Assembly (NCBI GenBank): GCA_964035575.1
Contig: OZ037845.1
Span: 1,054,001-1,118,000, forward strand
Source: Rhynchopus sp. YZ270_cl-10
Taxonomy: Eukaryota; Euglenozoa; Diplonemea; Diplonemida; Diplonemidae
Reading direction: 5' to 3'
Length of the DNA stretch: 64,000 nt
Shown here: positions 50,857-62,664 of the stretch, piece by piece
Numbering within the stretch: position 1 is the first letter of the stretch
How the letters are laid out: each line of letters opens with the position of its first letter
The notes under the pieces: generated by a model
The model's input: only the letters and a program-made list of their open reading frames with translations
Told to the model about the DNA's origin: nothing
The model's database searches: none
Position numbers and translations under genes: made by a program

Positions 50857-51348
50857 GCTGCTTTGCGCTGACATTGATACATTCGTCTTACATGTTTTCT
50901 TTACTTCGATTTTCTTGTTTTTTGACTTGACTGGGTTGGGAGGGATGAATGTGCAATCTTTTGCAGTTCGCTCTGCACAACGGGTGTTCTTCAACCCATT
51001 GCATTTGTGTTCTGTTCCCATCCCGTCTGTTTTGTTGAACGGCTCATGTTGCAATTGTGTGTGATTTGTGTGTTGCACACGAACGTAATTATTGTTGCAA
51101 ACATGCGCTTTGTTCACATTTTGTTGCTCTCCTCTTCCGTTCCACGTCCACAAGACGTCTGCACGGTTACAACTTTCTTTACTTTCTTTTTGTGTCCATA
51201 CACACAACTAACTTCGACAACTTACTTCTTTTTCGATTTCAACTTTTTTTTTTGGTTTGGTTTCTTTCACTGATTCAGATGACACCAAAAAACAAACGAC
51301 ACCAACCCCTTCTCTTTTTTCTCTTCTGACTCGAAACACATTGACACG
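50857..51348 (+). other. GST copy 3 3' flank with GACGTCTGCACG motif
   Basis: No gene. Closely similar to the flank of GST copy 1; the recurring motif (GACGTCTGCACGGTTACAAC) is near 51153. Confidence 0.6.
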
Positions 51349-51439
51349 AAAGCATGATGAAAACCTTTTAATTGTCAGTGCTGGCACCAATGTGAGTCTC
51401 GACCATGAGCACATACTTTAACCGCTTTGTCTGAAACAC
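51349..51439 (+). ncRNA. snoRNA-like family F, copy 3
   Basis: C box 51354-51360, D box 51431-51434. Confidence 0.65.
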
Positions 51440-51458
51440 TTCTGTTCCCCACTTTTCT

Positions 51459-51522
51459 AGATTATGAGTCTCAAAGTGCAGGATCAGCCATCTGACTACG
51501 ACTGCTCGCTGTCTCTTGCTAT
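51459..51522 (+). pseudogene. 3' fragment of snoRNA-like family A
   Basis: The sequence from GATTATGAGTCTCAAAGTG through the D box (51492-51495) and 25 nt beyond matches family A, but the C box half is missing, so no functional C/D RNA can form. It marks the right-hand edge of the duplicated arrays, just before uS9. Confidence 0.7.
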
Positions 51523-51621
51523 TTTCTCCTATTGTTACCGAGATATGTTCTCCCAACCTGCAACATCTTGTATTTTACCTCCACTCTACTCACCACAGTG
51601 CTTCCCACCCCTACATTTAAA

Positions 51622-52346
51622 ATGGTCGCGGCCGCCAAGGACACCCCTGTGCAGAAGGTGCAGACCTACGGTAAGAAGAAGCACGCCGTGGCAGTTGTCA
51701 CGTGCCAGACCGGTATGTCTCTCTGCCCTCCCGCCCCATCCTGTTCATCCCTTCGCCCAACCAAAGTACATTTCATTAAACAACCACAGGCCGTGGAATG
51801 GTCCGTGTCAACGGAATCCCCCTCTCGAACGTGAAGCCCGAGGGACTCCGTCTCAAGATCCAGGAGCCGATCCTCCGCGCCGGAAAGGGTATGACATAGC
51901 CTGCACACTACAGCTCTCAATTACTCCTTTATTTTCCTTTATACAGACAAGTTCCGTGGAATTGACATGCGTCTGCGTGTGCGTGGAGGAGGTCACACCA
52001 GCCAGATCTTCGCGATCCGTCAGGCCATCGCCAAGGCCCTGGTGTCGTACTACCAGAAGTTCGTCGACGAGCCGGTATGTTCTGTTCTTTTAGAAACACT
52101 CATTGTGGTTTATCTTAACGACTTTTTCTCCATCTCCCTTTCTGTTCCTCTGTGATGGACGTTGCAATGACTCTACACCTCTTACCCCTTCTGCACCCTT
52201 CCACTCCCCCACAGAGAAAGCAGGCCATCAAGACCGCCTACCTCGAGCACGACCGTACCCTCCTCATTGCCGACCCCCGTCGCGCGGAGTCGAAGAAGTT
52301 CGGAGGATCCGGTGCACGCTCCCGTTACGCCAAGTCCTACCGTTAA
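51622..52346 (+). CDS. RPS16: Ribosomal protein uS9 (RPS16), four exons
   Basis: Exons 51622-51712, 51790-51888, 51947-52074 and 52215-52346 encode 149 residues. Matches uS9 throughout: [96 protein letters not shown] and the invariant C-terminal [10 protein letters not shown], whose end contacts P-site tRNA (established knowledge). Introns are 77, 58 and 140 nt, each starting GTATG. The acceptor CTCACCACAG ends at 51598. Confidence 0.98.
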
Positions 52347-52602
52347 ATACGGTGCGACAATGTTTTCTCCCCCCCCTATATCATGTGTGTTGTTGGTAGC
52401 TTTTTGCTTCACTGGGGATGGCACGCTTTAGCAATGATGTGAAAAAAAAAATAGCCTTCCCCCACTCCCAAATCCTTTTTCTAATGATGTGGACATGCGC
52501 CGTGCTCATACAAGAATATTTCTTCTTCAGTGCGCAGCATCCTTTAAATTCCCGGGAAAAAGTCTCTTCTATTATCTCATCCCCCAGCGACAACTACACA
52601 CA

Positions 52603-54132
52603 ATGGAAGACACACCGGTACTGGACAGTGACATGGCCATTGACACAGAGGAAACGAAGATGGAGTGTGCAGATGTGGAGATGCAGTGTGAAGAGGACGA
52701 GACGGACGCACCTGTGCTATCGGCCGAAGAGGAGGCCGCTGCTGCTGCTGCTGCAGAGGCGGCTGCGGCAGAGGAACGAGAGCGGCGTGTTGCTGCTGCT
52801 GAGGCGCGTGCAGACGCAGCCAAGCGACGTGGTGCCAGCAAGGGTGGCTACTACGCAGGCAAGGAGCCCGCACCGCAGGCAGCACCGGAGGGAGGCAGCG
52901 AAGCGTCGCAGGCCACGCCATGCGAGCACACCACCTTGCCTGCCTCTGACGGCAGTGCAGACATCCCCATGCCAGAGGAGGCGCTCGCTGCAGAAGTGCA
53001 GGAGGTCGATGCAGAGGCCGCAGCCTCCGAAGCCGAACGTCAAAAGCGCATTGCAGCAGCGCTTTCCCGCACAGAAGCCGCAAAGAGACGTGGTGCCAGC
53101 AAAGGTGGATACTTTGCTGGGACAGAGCCGGTGGGCGAAGGAGAGGATATGGATGTGGATGTGGAGGTGGAGGTGGAGGAACCAACCGAGAATGTTGCAG
53201 AGGAAAGCACCAACAAAGACACCGAACAGTCCACAGAGGAGCAGGCAGCAGTAGCAGCTGCGGCAGAAGCTGAGGCGGTGGTTGAAGCAGAACGGCAGAA
53301 GCGCATTGAGGCTGCGCTTTCACGTACAGAGGCGGCAAAGCGACGTGGGGGCAAGCGTGCGAAGGCTGCTGATAGCACACAGCCTCCACCCGAGCCATGC
53401 GCCTCAACTGAGGCGGAGGCAAAACCACTCGCCGCACCCGAACAGGACGACGATGAGATCACTGCACGACGCCAGCGTGCTCTGGCAGCAGAGCAACGTC
53501 TTAAGGCTATGCAGGGCAGAGGCAAGGGACCGCAGGCGAAGCCACGCACGCCACAGACGCCACAGACAGAGACACCCAAGGCAGAGAAGCCAAAGCCTGC
53601 CACACAAGACGCTCTGCGAGAGTTGAGAGCCGAGCAGGCGCAGGCACGACTTGCTGCACAGCAGGGCCGTTCCAAGCCCAAACCGAAGACACACGGCATC
53701 GACATGGCAGCGATGCAACGAGAACTGCGCGAGGAAGCACAGAAGAACACAACTACCCCTACACCGACATCTGCCCCTCCACCCCCGCCTCCGTCTGCGT
53801 CTGCGTCTGCCACCCCTGAGCCTGAGACGAAGACTGAAGAGCGTGCACCAAGGGAAATGTCAGACGTTGCCTTGGCCGCCCTCGCCCGAGCAAACAAAGC
53901 ACCATCAAATATGTCACAAGAGTCGAAGGATGCACTCTCAGAACGTCGTGCGAAGGATGAGATTCTTGGTATGTGAAGAGCTCCCCCTTACACCCCCCTT
54001 ACTACACCATTTACAACAGGTCGCATCGAAGCGGTGTCCAAGCGCAAAGGCCTGCACATCCCTTTCTCCCTCCCAGCCCGACCGGTCGCCGCCCTCAGGC
54101 AATACCTTGCACAGATCCAGGGTGACAAATGA
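52603..54132 (+). CDS. Repeat-rich Ala/Glu/Arg protein of unknown function, two exons
   Basis: Exons 52603-53968 and 54020-54132 encode 492 residues. The core has three copies of a module AERQKRIxAALSRTEAAKRRG followed, in the first two, by ASKGGY(Y/F)AGxEP, plus two looser ones later (ARRQRALAAEQRLKAMQGRG; RAEQAQARLAAQQGR). Acidic and Pro-rich linkers separate them. The C-terminal exon gives GRIEAVSKRKGLHIPFSLP and a short helix. I recognise no family; the repeated helical RRG modules suggest multivalent binding. The intron begins GTATGTG and is 51 nt. The acceptor TCATCCCCCAG ends at 52587. Confidence 0.7.
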
Positions 54133-54292
54133 TAGGGACCACTCGAGATCTTCCCCACCAACCTCGCCCCGGGGAGGACCCCTGTCACTCTAGCCTTTGG
54201 ACGACTAATAGAGGAACGTTGCTTTTTTCCCCTTTTTACCTCTCTTTTCTCAGTAACTTATCAATTTCAGGGTTAAATAAAAGGGTTGAAAG

Positions 54293-54637
54293 ATGCTTCG
54301 CAATGTGAGTCGTAGGTGCTTCAGCAACACTCTGTTGACGGAGACGGAGAGGAAAGCGCAGTTAGCATCGCTGCATTCTGATTGGAAGCCTGTAGAGGGG
54401 CGTGATGCCATTGTGCGGGACATTGTTTTCAAAGACTTTCAGGACGCCTGGACGTTCATGAACGGTGTTGCCATCACTGCCGAGAAAATGGACCACCACC
54501 CCGAGTGGTTCAACGTCTACAACACCGTCAAAATCACACTGGCCACGCACGATGCGTGCGAAGGGGGGGGCATCACTGAGAAGGACGTCGTCCTTGCAAA
54601 GCGCATCGACTCCGTCTCGCAGCGGGTTCAGGGATGA
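54293..54637 (+). CDS. PCBD: Pterin-4a-carbinolamine dehydratase (PCD/DCoH)
   Basis: A 114-residue single exon matching the whole family: [20 protein letters not shown], then the signature [20 protein letters not shown] with the catalytic His-His pair, then [20 protein letters not shown]. It dehydrates 4a-hydroxytetrahydrobiopterin, recycling the cofactor of aromatic amino acid hydroxylases (established knowledge). Ahead of the domain, [15 protein letters not shown] looks like a mitochondrial presequence. The acceptor TCAATTTCAG ends at 54270. Confidence 0.95.
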   Translation: MLRNVSRRCFSNTLLTETERKAQLASLHSDWKPVEGRDAIVRDIVFKDFQDAWTFMNGVAITAEKMDHHPEWFNVYNTVKITLATHDACEGGGITEKDVVLAKRIDSVSQRVQG

Positions 54638-54738
54638 AGTAGAGTGACAAACGTAATCCACATCTCCCCTTTAATCTTGTACACCACCACATTCACTATC
54701 ATCACCATCCAGGCACCCAAACGGGGGGCGATTTTAAA

Positions 54739-57700
54739 ATGTCGGATTCTGATTTCCAACCGGAGGAAGTGGAGCGTGTGCTTGGGACGTGTGGGTCGCA
54801 TGTGAATGAGGAGCGTCAGCTGGCGGAGCAGGCGGTGATGGTGTTGATCAAGAAGAAGGTGTGTGTGCCGCTGCTGGTGGCGCAGCTGCAGCATTCGCAA
54901 CATGTGGGGGTGCGGCAGCTGGCCTCGATCTTGCTTCGCAAGAAGATCCTGGGCCACTGGCGCAAGCTCGACATCAACGTGCGTCAAGAGATCAAGGGAA
55001 CCCTCCTCAACTGCGCCGCAACCGAGCCCGTCCGTGTCGTCAAGCTTGGTATTGCCCACTGCGTTGCCATGCTTGCAAAGGCTGAGGTCGCAAGCGGTAC
55101 CTGGCCGGAGCTCTTCGAGTTCCTCAAAACACAGTCGCAGTCGCCAGAAGTGCTCAACAGAGAGATGGCCATCATCCTCCTCCATGCCTGCAGCCAGACC
55201 ATCCTTGCCCAGCTCAGCTCGCAGTCGGGCCACATCTCGCAGTTCCTCCTCCAAGGTCTGCAGGACCCTGAACAGCGCGTCCGCGTGCAGACACTGCGTG
55301 CTGCCTGTGCGTTGATCACCGAGATCGACATCGATGTGTCGGTCATCTCAAAGCTCCTTCCCGCCATCTTCACCGTCATGAAGGATTCCCTGCACACACA
55401 GGACGAGGACCTCTTCACCACCGCCTTTGAGCTGCTGGAGGAGATTCTCGAGACACCGTCGTTCAAGGGTAAGGGCGACACGATCCTTAAGATTGTTGAG
55501 TTCTGTATCAGCATAATCACGACAACAACGAACCTGCTGTACAGGGAGAAGGCTGCCGACATCCTGGGAAAAATCTGCGTGTACAAGCCGAAGCTTGTTG
55601 TGAAGCACAACGTCGTGCAGCCGATCCTGCAGACGGCGCTGCAGCTGCTGGCGGACCCTAACTGCTCGAACTCGAGCCTTGAGCCTGAGGAGGACAGACT
55701 CTCGCAGGTCGGCATTGCAAGCCAGCTTATCGACACTGTTGCGGGGGCGCTGCCTTCTGTGCAGATGAAGCAGCTGATCCACCACATCAACGAGGAGCTG
55801 GTGGGCAAGAAGAACCCTGACCCTTTCGTGAAGAAGTCGTGCATTCTTGCTCTGGGCTCCATCTCGCATGGCTGCCGCGACCTGCTGCGCGACAGCATCG
55901 AGGCTGTTGTCGATGTCATGAAGACGTGCATCTCTGACCCAAACCCCATCGTACGTGAAGCTGCACTCGTGGCTGCGAGCCAGGTCACGGACTACCTTCA
56001 GCCGGAGATCCTCGACTACCACGAGGACCTGCTGCCGCTTGGCATTGAACTTCTCAGCGACCCTTCGCCCTACGTGCGCGAGAAGGCGTCCTACATGGTG
56101 GACGCGTACACAGAGAACCTTGAGGACGACGTGCTGCCGTACGCAGACGTCTTGGTGGGCAAGCTGCTGCAGGTTATTGCAGAGGAGTGCGGCCTGGAGG
56201 GCATGAAGGCACGCTGCGTGTCTGTGCAGGCGCTGTCCTCTGTGGCAGTCGCAATCCGCGACAAGTTTGCGAAGTACGCAGACCAATGCTTCAAGCTGCT
56301 GCTCCCTGCACTGAAGCTCACCGACGACGAGATGGTGACATACCGTGCGCGCTGCACCGACTGCATCGGGAGCATCGCGAACAGCGTCGGCAACGGCTGC
56401 TTCGATGCGTACTTTGTTGCGAGCATGCAGGACGCTGCTGCGGGGCTTGCCTTGGAGAGCTCTGAGCTGTCTGAGTTCACCTTTGGGTTCTGGAGCAATA
56501 TGGCGGAGTTGTACCCGAAGGAGATGAGCGGGGCGCTGCACGACATCATTCCTTGCATTGCTTCTTGCATCAACGTTGCCGAGGGCGAGCAGACGAACAT
56601 CTCACCCTTTGGCCAACTGCAAAGCACCAACGGCATTGCAGACGAAGCCGACTCCTCCGACGAGAGCGACGACGAGGCGCCGGACGCAGACGACATGGAC
56701 GAATTCATGCTTCGTGTCGACCAGAAGCTTCTCATGGCCCGCGCCTCTGCCCTGCACTGTCTCGCCGTGCTCGCAAAGGTCGGAGACGAACGCTTCGAAC
56801 AATACTTCGCCCCCTCCAGAACCGCTGCCCTCGAGAAGATCTCCCACCACTCCCCTGTTGTCAAGAAGAACGCGATTGAGCTGCTCTGCAACGTCACGCT
56901 TTGGGAGTTCAAGAAGAACTACGTCGAGAAGGTCATCGGCACGCCCGACTCTGATACCCTCGCGACCTCCACGAGAGAGATCCTGCAGGACACACTGTTC
57001 ACCTTTTTGACTGTGATGCGCGAGGACGGCGACAAGGATGTGGTGGCGGGTGCATGCGACTGTGTGGGTGAGATTTGCGATGAGATCGGGAGTGTTGCGG
57101 TGCACAACCACATCGATGCGTTCATGGTGGAGGCAGACAACATTCTTGCGTGCAGAACGGTCTCACAAAAGGTGTACCACGACGAAGACGAGGACGAGGA
57201 CGACCTCCCTGAAGACCACGACCAACTTCTCATCGACGGCGCCTGCGAGATGATCGAGAAGATCGCCAAAGCCTACGGCCCCTCCTTCCTCCCTATGTTC
57301 GAAAAGCTTCTCCCCGGCTTCATCAGATACCTTGCCCCAAACCGCCCACACACTGACCACTACATGGCCCTCGCTGCCTTCGGTGAGATCGTCCCTGCCC
57401 TGCAAGGAAACCTTGGAGACCTCGCAAACAATCTGATCGAGGTCTGCGTTGTAACATTGAAGTCTCCCGACAGCAGGGTGCGCAGCAACAGCAGCTTCAC
57501 TGTAGGTGTACTCTGCGAGGCGGGGGGTGAGAGCGCGACGCCCTTATATTCTGAAGTGATCCCGATCCTGGGCAGCATCATTACCAAGGAGGGCGAGCTT
57601 GGACAGGCCGTGGACAACGCAGTGTCTGCCATGTGCAGGATGTACAAGACACACCTTGCGTCCTGCCATGTGGCGCAAACCCTCCCCGTCCTTCTGCAGC

Positions 57701-58151
57701 ACATCCCCCTGCAGTCGGACCACGCAGAAGACCTGAACGTCTACAGCACTCTGCTGTGGCTGCTTAATACTGCGCTTGATGCGTGCAAGCCACTCCTTGC
57801 GCATTTCATGATGGGTTTTGCGAAGGCAATCTCCCTTGAGACAACGACCGATGAAATTAAGGTATGAAAAACCAAATTGAGACACACAGCGTGGTGTCTG
57901 ACCGTTTTCAGATTATCAAAAAAGAGACGGATAATAGTGCATCCTGACATTGTTAAAAAGTAAAGATTGATAATATTCTCATAGCTTCTGTCAAATTTAT
58001 CAAAATGGAAAACTAAAACCACCATTCCAAACAACAGGCACAACTGTGCGGCGCTCTGAAGCAGATTGGAAGCATGGCGGAAGGGCAGACCGCACTGAAG
58101 ACCCTTCCCGCAGAAGCTCAGCAGGCGATTCTTAAATACGCCAGCATGTGA
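54739..58151 (+). CDS. IPO4: Importin-4 / Kap123-type karyopherin beta, two exons
   Basis: Exons 54739-57861 and 58038-58151 encode 1078 residues, close to the usual length of importin-4. HEAT repeats run throughout; the N-terminus (ERQLAEQAVMVLIKK, GVRQLASILLRKKILGHW) and helices such as VRVVKLGIAHCVAMLAK match the Kap123/IPO4 group. An acidic loop (SDESDDEAPDADDMDE, about 641-656) and a second (DEDEDEDDLPEDHD) are typical of the cargo-binding inner surface. It imports ribosomal proteins and histones through nuclear pores (established knowledge). The intron starts GTATGA. The acceptor CACCATCCAG ends at 54712. Confidence 0.9.
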
Positions 58152-60090
58152 AGCTAGAAGTGTGTGATGACCAACACAGCAACCTATCTGTGTGCGACAT
58201 TCGCAGGGGAGGGAACAAGAAGCAAAAGACGAGCGGAGGGCAAGGAGAGGAGTTTTTCAGTTTCGTATCTGGTTTGGTCTTTTTCTGGATGGGAAGGGAA
58301 GGAGGGAGGGATAGCTTTGTTAGGGGATGGGGCTGAGGAATCATGTGTCTTTTGTTTTTACTTTGTGCCTGGATCAATAACTATTCCCGTTTTTTTCTCT
58401 TTTCTGCTTTGTTGAATTTTCAATTCGAAACCTCTGCACTCGTCGCTTTTTTCTAGCCCACAAACGTTCAATCTCTCTCAGTTTTTTTCTCTTCTTCTGT
58501 TCTTTTTGAAAAAAGGTGACCAACACTAAGTAAAGACATGTGGCTTAGGATCATCTTATCAGATTTTTATTTTATTCTTATTGAGGCGTTTGCACATTTT
58601 CAACTTCTCTTTTATTTCAGATGTGGGTGTATTCAAGGCTCATCTCATAGGCAGGGTTGCCCCTTGTTCTCGGGAAAAACAACAAAATTCTGGATTTATG
58701 TTCCCGTTTTTTTCCTTTTTTTGGGTGGGGTTTTTTGCCCTTTTTCGGGCTTTCCGAGCTCTACCCTCACTGTAGTGGGGTCATTTCGAGAAAATGGACA
58801 AGTTCTTGATTGATACAAATTGTGGTCACGACCACTAGTGAGTTGCTCACAATGCTAAATGAGTGTCAGAACTGTGATTCTGGGCCCACTTTAACCGCCC
58901 CTCGAAATTCAAAAAGGGGTCCCAAACCCGGGCGCGCTACACGCGCGCGGAACTTTTTGCAGCTTTGGTCTAGTTGCATTTTGGCTGCAAAATGCAAGGG
59001 GATCCCCAAAGACGTTGGGAAGATTATTTGGATGGGGCAGTGATTTTGTACCTGCATACACGCTTCCTCGTGGTAACCGTGTGCATGCCAATGAAGTGCT
59101 CTCTGGGGTTCGATAACCCGTGGAACCAGTGCTTCCGCCGATGAACGGTGAGGCGTTTGCACTTCTCTTTTTGCGGAGCAAAAAAATAATATAAATGGCG
59201 CCGCAGGCAAAAATTTTTAGGTACGATGTAAAAATCTAGCTTCCAACGAACCCTTTTTTGCAGAGCAAAAAATAAAAAATGGCGCCGCAGACAAAAAAAA
59301 TTGGGGATACAGCCCTGGATGGTGCAGGATTTTGGTGTCAATTTTTTTTTTTCTTGCCCCCTGAAAACTCTTGCTTTTGAGAGTTTCGACCATTTCACCA
59401 CACTGGTGGTGTGTCACCTACAGTGAAACCCACCAGAAACCACAAGAAAGCCCCCCAAGGAAAAAAGGAAAAAAAAAAAGGAAAAAAAAACTAAAATCCA
59501 GAATTTCATGTTCTCGGTCCCACTTAGGAACTTCCCTGCTCATAGGGTAAATTTTATTTTTATTTTGGTGTGATTTTTACATTTGACGCTCCAGGGATGG
59601 GAAGGGATTTCAGAAAAAAAAAAACTACCGAACACAATATCAGTGAAAAAAAAGCAGGATACATCACATACAATGGCAAAAAAAACACTGCTTTCACTAT
59701 CAACATCACAACCTCTTTTTCTTCCTATCACAAAAGACCTCTCATATCCCCTTTGTTTTCCCCCTCCTCACCCGTTGTAATACATACAGTGGTCCTTGAG
59801 GACGCAGTACAATCCGATCCTGATTTACTGGAAAAGGGATTTGAGGTAACGTACACTTGTCGGGACCCAAGGTAGCATTTTCCCATTGTTGCACAACATG
59901 CTAAAAGGGTAATGTTTTTTTAAACAGTGACGCAATATGCTTGAGCATGTTATAAACACAAATGTCATGCATTTTTGCATGAATTTTGGAGGCCAAAGTC
60001 ATAGCATTGAAAAAAAATATCACATTTAGCATACCTGGATGGTGTATTTATTCAATCCCTTTTCTTTCCGCTCTTCTCCTTTTCCTCTCC
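58152..60090. other. Intergenic region with recurring motifs and two local duplications
   Basis: No gene. Contains the GAGGCGTTTGCAC motif near 58583 and 59150; a stretch AAATGGACAAGTTCT near 58793 that also occurs inside the 19056-20214 element; a pair of about 50-bp direct repeats (TGC(G/A)GAGCAAAAAA then AAATGGCGCCGCAG near 59167 and 59255); and CACCACACTGGTGGTG near 59396, able to fold. Confidence 0.55.
59167..59302 (+). repeat. Direct repeat pair containing ATGGCGCCGCAG
   Basis: Two units about 88 bp apart share TTTTTTGC(G/A)GAGCAAAAAA, then A/T-rich bases, then AAATGGCGCCGCAG and CAAAAA. Confidence 0.65.
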
Positions 60091-60105
60091 ACCCTCAGGA
60101 AAAAG

Positions 60106-62526
60106 ATGGGACGAGGGGTACGATCGGAGACCGTTGGTCCGTTTTCATCGTTGTTGCGTGATGGGAACCAACCCACAGCACCACATGGTGTTGCACCTTT
60201 GGTGTGGCGTCTGCGGCGGAAGGAGGCTGAGGTCCATAGACTGTTACGACGGGAGCGGGGTGGCGGCGGGGGGGCCTTGCGTGCACAGTTCTGCAGCACC
60301 CAGCAGGCGGGGCTGAGGACCCTCCGGTACAACCCTAAGAGCTGCCTTGAGTTGGCCCCACCACGCCTCCCTGCACCACCACGACGTGTCCCTGCCATAT
60401 CTGAGAAGCCCCTTAAAGCTCCTATCCCTCCAGACAGCGACGTCGACTCCCCTCCACTCAGCCCCGCCCCGCCTGCTTCTGCCAATGAAATGACGCAGGC
60501 GCAGCTCACAGAAAACCTTCGGAAGGTTCTCAGTTTCAACGTCCGTCTTGCACAGCAGAACACACCCGAACCTGACACCTCACTCTTCATGGACAATCCT
60601 CTCAACGAGACAAGAGTAGCCATCGAAAGGGGATCATGCTCGCACAGCATGGTCACGTCGTTGCAGCATATGGCAGGGGTTATTGATGGGTATGAAGCAG
60701 GACAGGCTGAGGCAGAGATTGACCGTACCGAATCTAGATTGGTTCTGGATAGAGATCCTTTTGGGCGGTGTCTGCAGGTTGAAGTACCGAATACGGACCA
60801 AGTAAGCAATCCCGACACTCATTCACCACGCGCATTACCCCCGAGAGGTCCTTTTGCAGAAGGCGAAGAGGAAGAGAGTGCCACCTCTCCTGGAACGAAG
60901 CGCAGTTTTAAAGCCTTGGTGCGCGAAACCGCAAAGGCATGCGGATCACTTCTCACGTCTTTGAAGAGAAATGATGGTTCAGATCAATGTGCGTCGCCCT
61001 ACGCAGCGGCTCGGTTTTTACGCGAAGTGGATTTGGGGTATTTTTACACCGACACTGCGACCACCCAAAACCGTCAAATCACACAACTCTTTTCAGACAG
61101 CACACCGCAAAAGACTGCCGCAAAGCCTCCTATAGACCAACTCCAAGACTGTATGGGGGCTGCAGTAGAGAGTGTGCAGACCCTTCTGTTTAAAATGGTA
61201 TCTGATAGCGAAGACGAAGAGCGACAACTCTGCGGAGAACGTGGCGGCGGGGCTCGGGTGGGCAGGGGAAGTCTTGCGAAGGAGGTGGGGGAGGGGGTGG
61301 CGGAGAACAACAAAGACCAACTCCTGTTACTGCAGCATCATCGCAGGGCTTTGAAGGCACTCATGGAGAAGGTGGCTATGGTACGAGAACAGGTCACGGA
61401 AATACAAAAAGGGGAGCAACAGCAGCAACGACCCCGATCTAGCTCCCGAAGACAGAGCATGGTCCGCCAACCTTCCTCGTCAGGCCCTTTTCGTGCGAAG
61501 GCCTCCTTCGTTGGGGTGGATGACCGCAGGGAGGAGCAACCCCAACACCAACACCACCCAAAACGAAGAAGCAGCATGGCAATCGCAGAAGAGCTGGTCG
61601 CAAAACTGACGCAATCGGTCGGAGAGGTGCGCAGCCACTCCTTCGTCAACATCGCCATCGCAGGAAACAAACGCCTCTGGGATCTACACCCCTCCCTCAT
61701 GCCCGGTCTCTACCAGAAATACGTTACCTTAGTGAGAATGGTTGTCGACGCTGCGGATGGCGCGGAGATTATGTGTGAAGACATCTCCTCCGGACCACAG
61801 TGGGTGTTTCACAGCTCAGCGCAGCAGAGTGGGGAAGGGTGTGCTGAGGGACGTCGGGGGAGTCTTCTGCACCACCCTGGGGGCTGCTTTCTTATTGTCC
61901 TCCGCAGTCCTGTGGAGGCGTTGAGGTTTGCGGTGTCGCTGCAGACTGCGATGCATTGTGTTCCTTGGATAGATGAATGCGATGCGGTGACCCCTTCGAC
62001 CCCAGAGGACTTCTTCCCCGCGGAAGGTCCAGAACGCAGTCTTCTCGATCTGCACAATGCAGTGCAGGAGTGTGGTGGTCCTATCCACCACCCCGATGCT
62101 CCTACCTTCCGTTGCAGAATGGGGGTCTCCCTACGCGATGCTTGGGAAGAAAGAACGCAGACCGGAAGTCCGTTTTTTCATGGGGAAGGGGGTATGGAGG
62201 CGTCGTTGTTGTGTGGGTCTGCGCATCCAGGGGAGGTGCTGTGCTCGCCGATGGTGACAGAAGCGGTAGGGGTGCGTGCGTTTATCAGAGAGAGTGGTGC
62301 AACGTTTAAAAATAGGCCGTTGAAGCTGCACTGTGCAGCGCTGCAGCAGCATGTGAGGTTGGTAGAATACGAAGAGGAGCCGACGTCGGTGTTCCCACCC
62401 ACGCCGTGCACATCAACCCTCGGGGATGCAAGTGGAAACTATTCTGGGCACAACCCAAATTGGTGGCTACCCTACGCCGCAGTCGATCCGGCCTTACTGA
62501 AAATCTCCTTGCGAGATGAAAGATAA
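60106..62526 (+). CDS. Protein with degenerate class III adenylate-cyclase domain
   Basis: An 806-residue single exon. Residues 1-510 are low-complexity with Pro, Arg, Gln and Ser-rich stretches and two helical segments. From about 515 the trypanosomatid-like cyclase fold is visible: NKRLWDLHPSLMPGLYQKYVTLVRMVV, GAEIMCEDIS, FLIVLRSPVEALRFAVSLQ, FRCRMGVSLRD, GMEASLLCGSAHPGEVLCSP. The two metal-binding aspartates are gone: the first strand reads IAIAGNKR where FTDIE is expected, and GDSFM is GGCFL at 592. It is therefore probably catalytically dead and may regulate a true cyclase or have another role. No membrane segment or signal peptide is evident, unlike trypanosome receptor cyclases. The acceptor CCACCCTCAG ends at 60098. 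Confidence 0.75.
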   Translation: MGRGVRSETVGPFSSLLRDGNQPTAPHGVAPLVWRLRRKEAEVHRLLRRERGGGGGALRAQFCSTQQAGLRTLRYNPKSCLELAPPRLPAPPRRVPAISEKPLKAPIPPDSDVDSPPLSPAPPASANEMTQAQLTENLRKVLSFNVRLAQQNTPEPDTSLFMDNPLNETRVAIERGSCSHSMVTSLQHMAGVIDGYEAGQAEAEIDRTESRLVLDRDPFGRCLQVEVPNTDQVSNPDTHSPRALPPRGPFAEGEEEESATSPGTKRSFKALVRETAKACGSLLTSLKRNDGSDQCASPYAAARFLREVDLGYFYTDTATTQNRQITQLFSDSTPQKTAAKPPIDQLQDCMGAAVESVQTLLFKMVSDSEDEERQLCGERGGGARVGRGSLAKEVGEGVAENNKDQLLLLQHHRRALKALMEKVAMVREQVTEIQKGEQQQQRPRSSSRRQSMVRQPSSSGPFRAKASFVGVDDRREEQPQHQHHPKRRSSMAIAEELVAKLTQSVGEVRSHSFVNIAIAGNKRLWDLHPSLMPGLYQKYVTLVRMVVDAADGAEIMCEDISSGPQWVFHSSAQQSGEGCAEGRRGSLLHHPGGCFLIVLRSPVEALRFAVSLQTAMHCVPWIDECDAVTPSTPEDFFPAEGPERSLLDLHNAVQECGGPIHHPDAPTFRCRMGVSLRDAWEERTQTGSPFFHGEGGMEASLLCGSAHPGEVLCSPMVTEAVGVRAFIRESGATFKNRPLKLHCAALQQHVRLVEYEEEPTSVFPPTPCTSTLGDASGNYSGHNPNWWLPYAAVDPALLKISLRDER

Positions 62527-62664
62527 CACCATATAAATAAAATCCCGTTTCCGCTGGATTTGGCATCTTTTTTAAAATAGTGGAATAGAATATCACGGTA
62601 GTTTTTTACGTCCCCCCCTTCCACCTCTAATAACCCCTCAATTTCTACAGGGCTCACCCCCAAT

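Noticed and set aside
59040-59130. tRNA-like stretch with GGGGTTCGATAACCC
   Set aside because: It resembles a T-arm and B box, but no matching acceptor stem, anticodon arm or A box at the right distance could be found.
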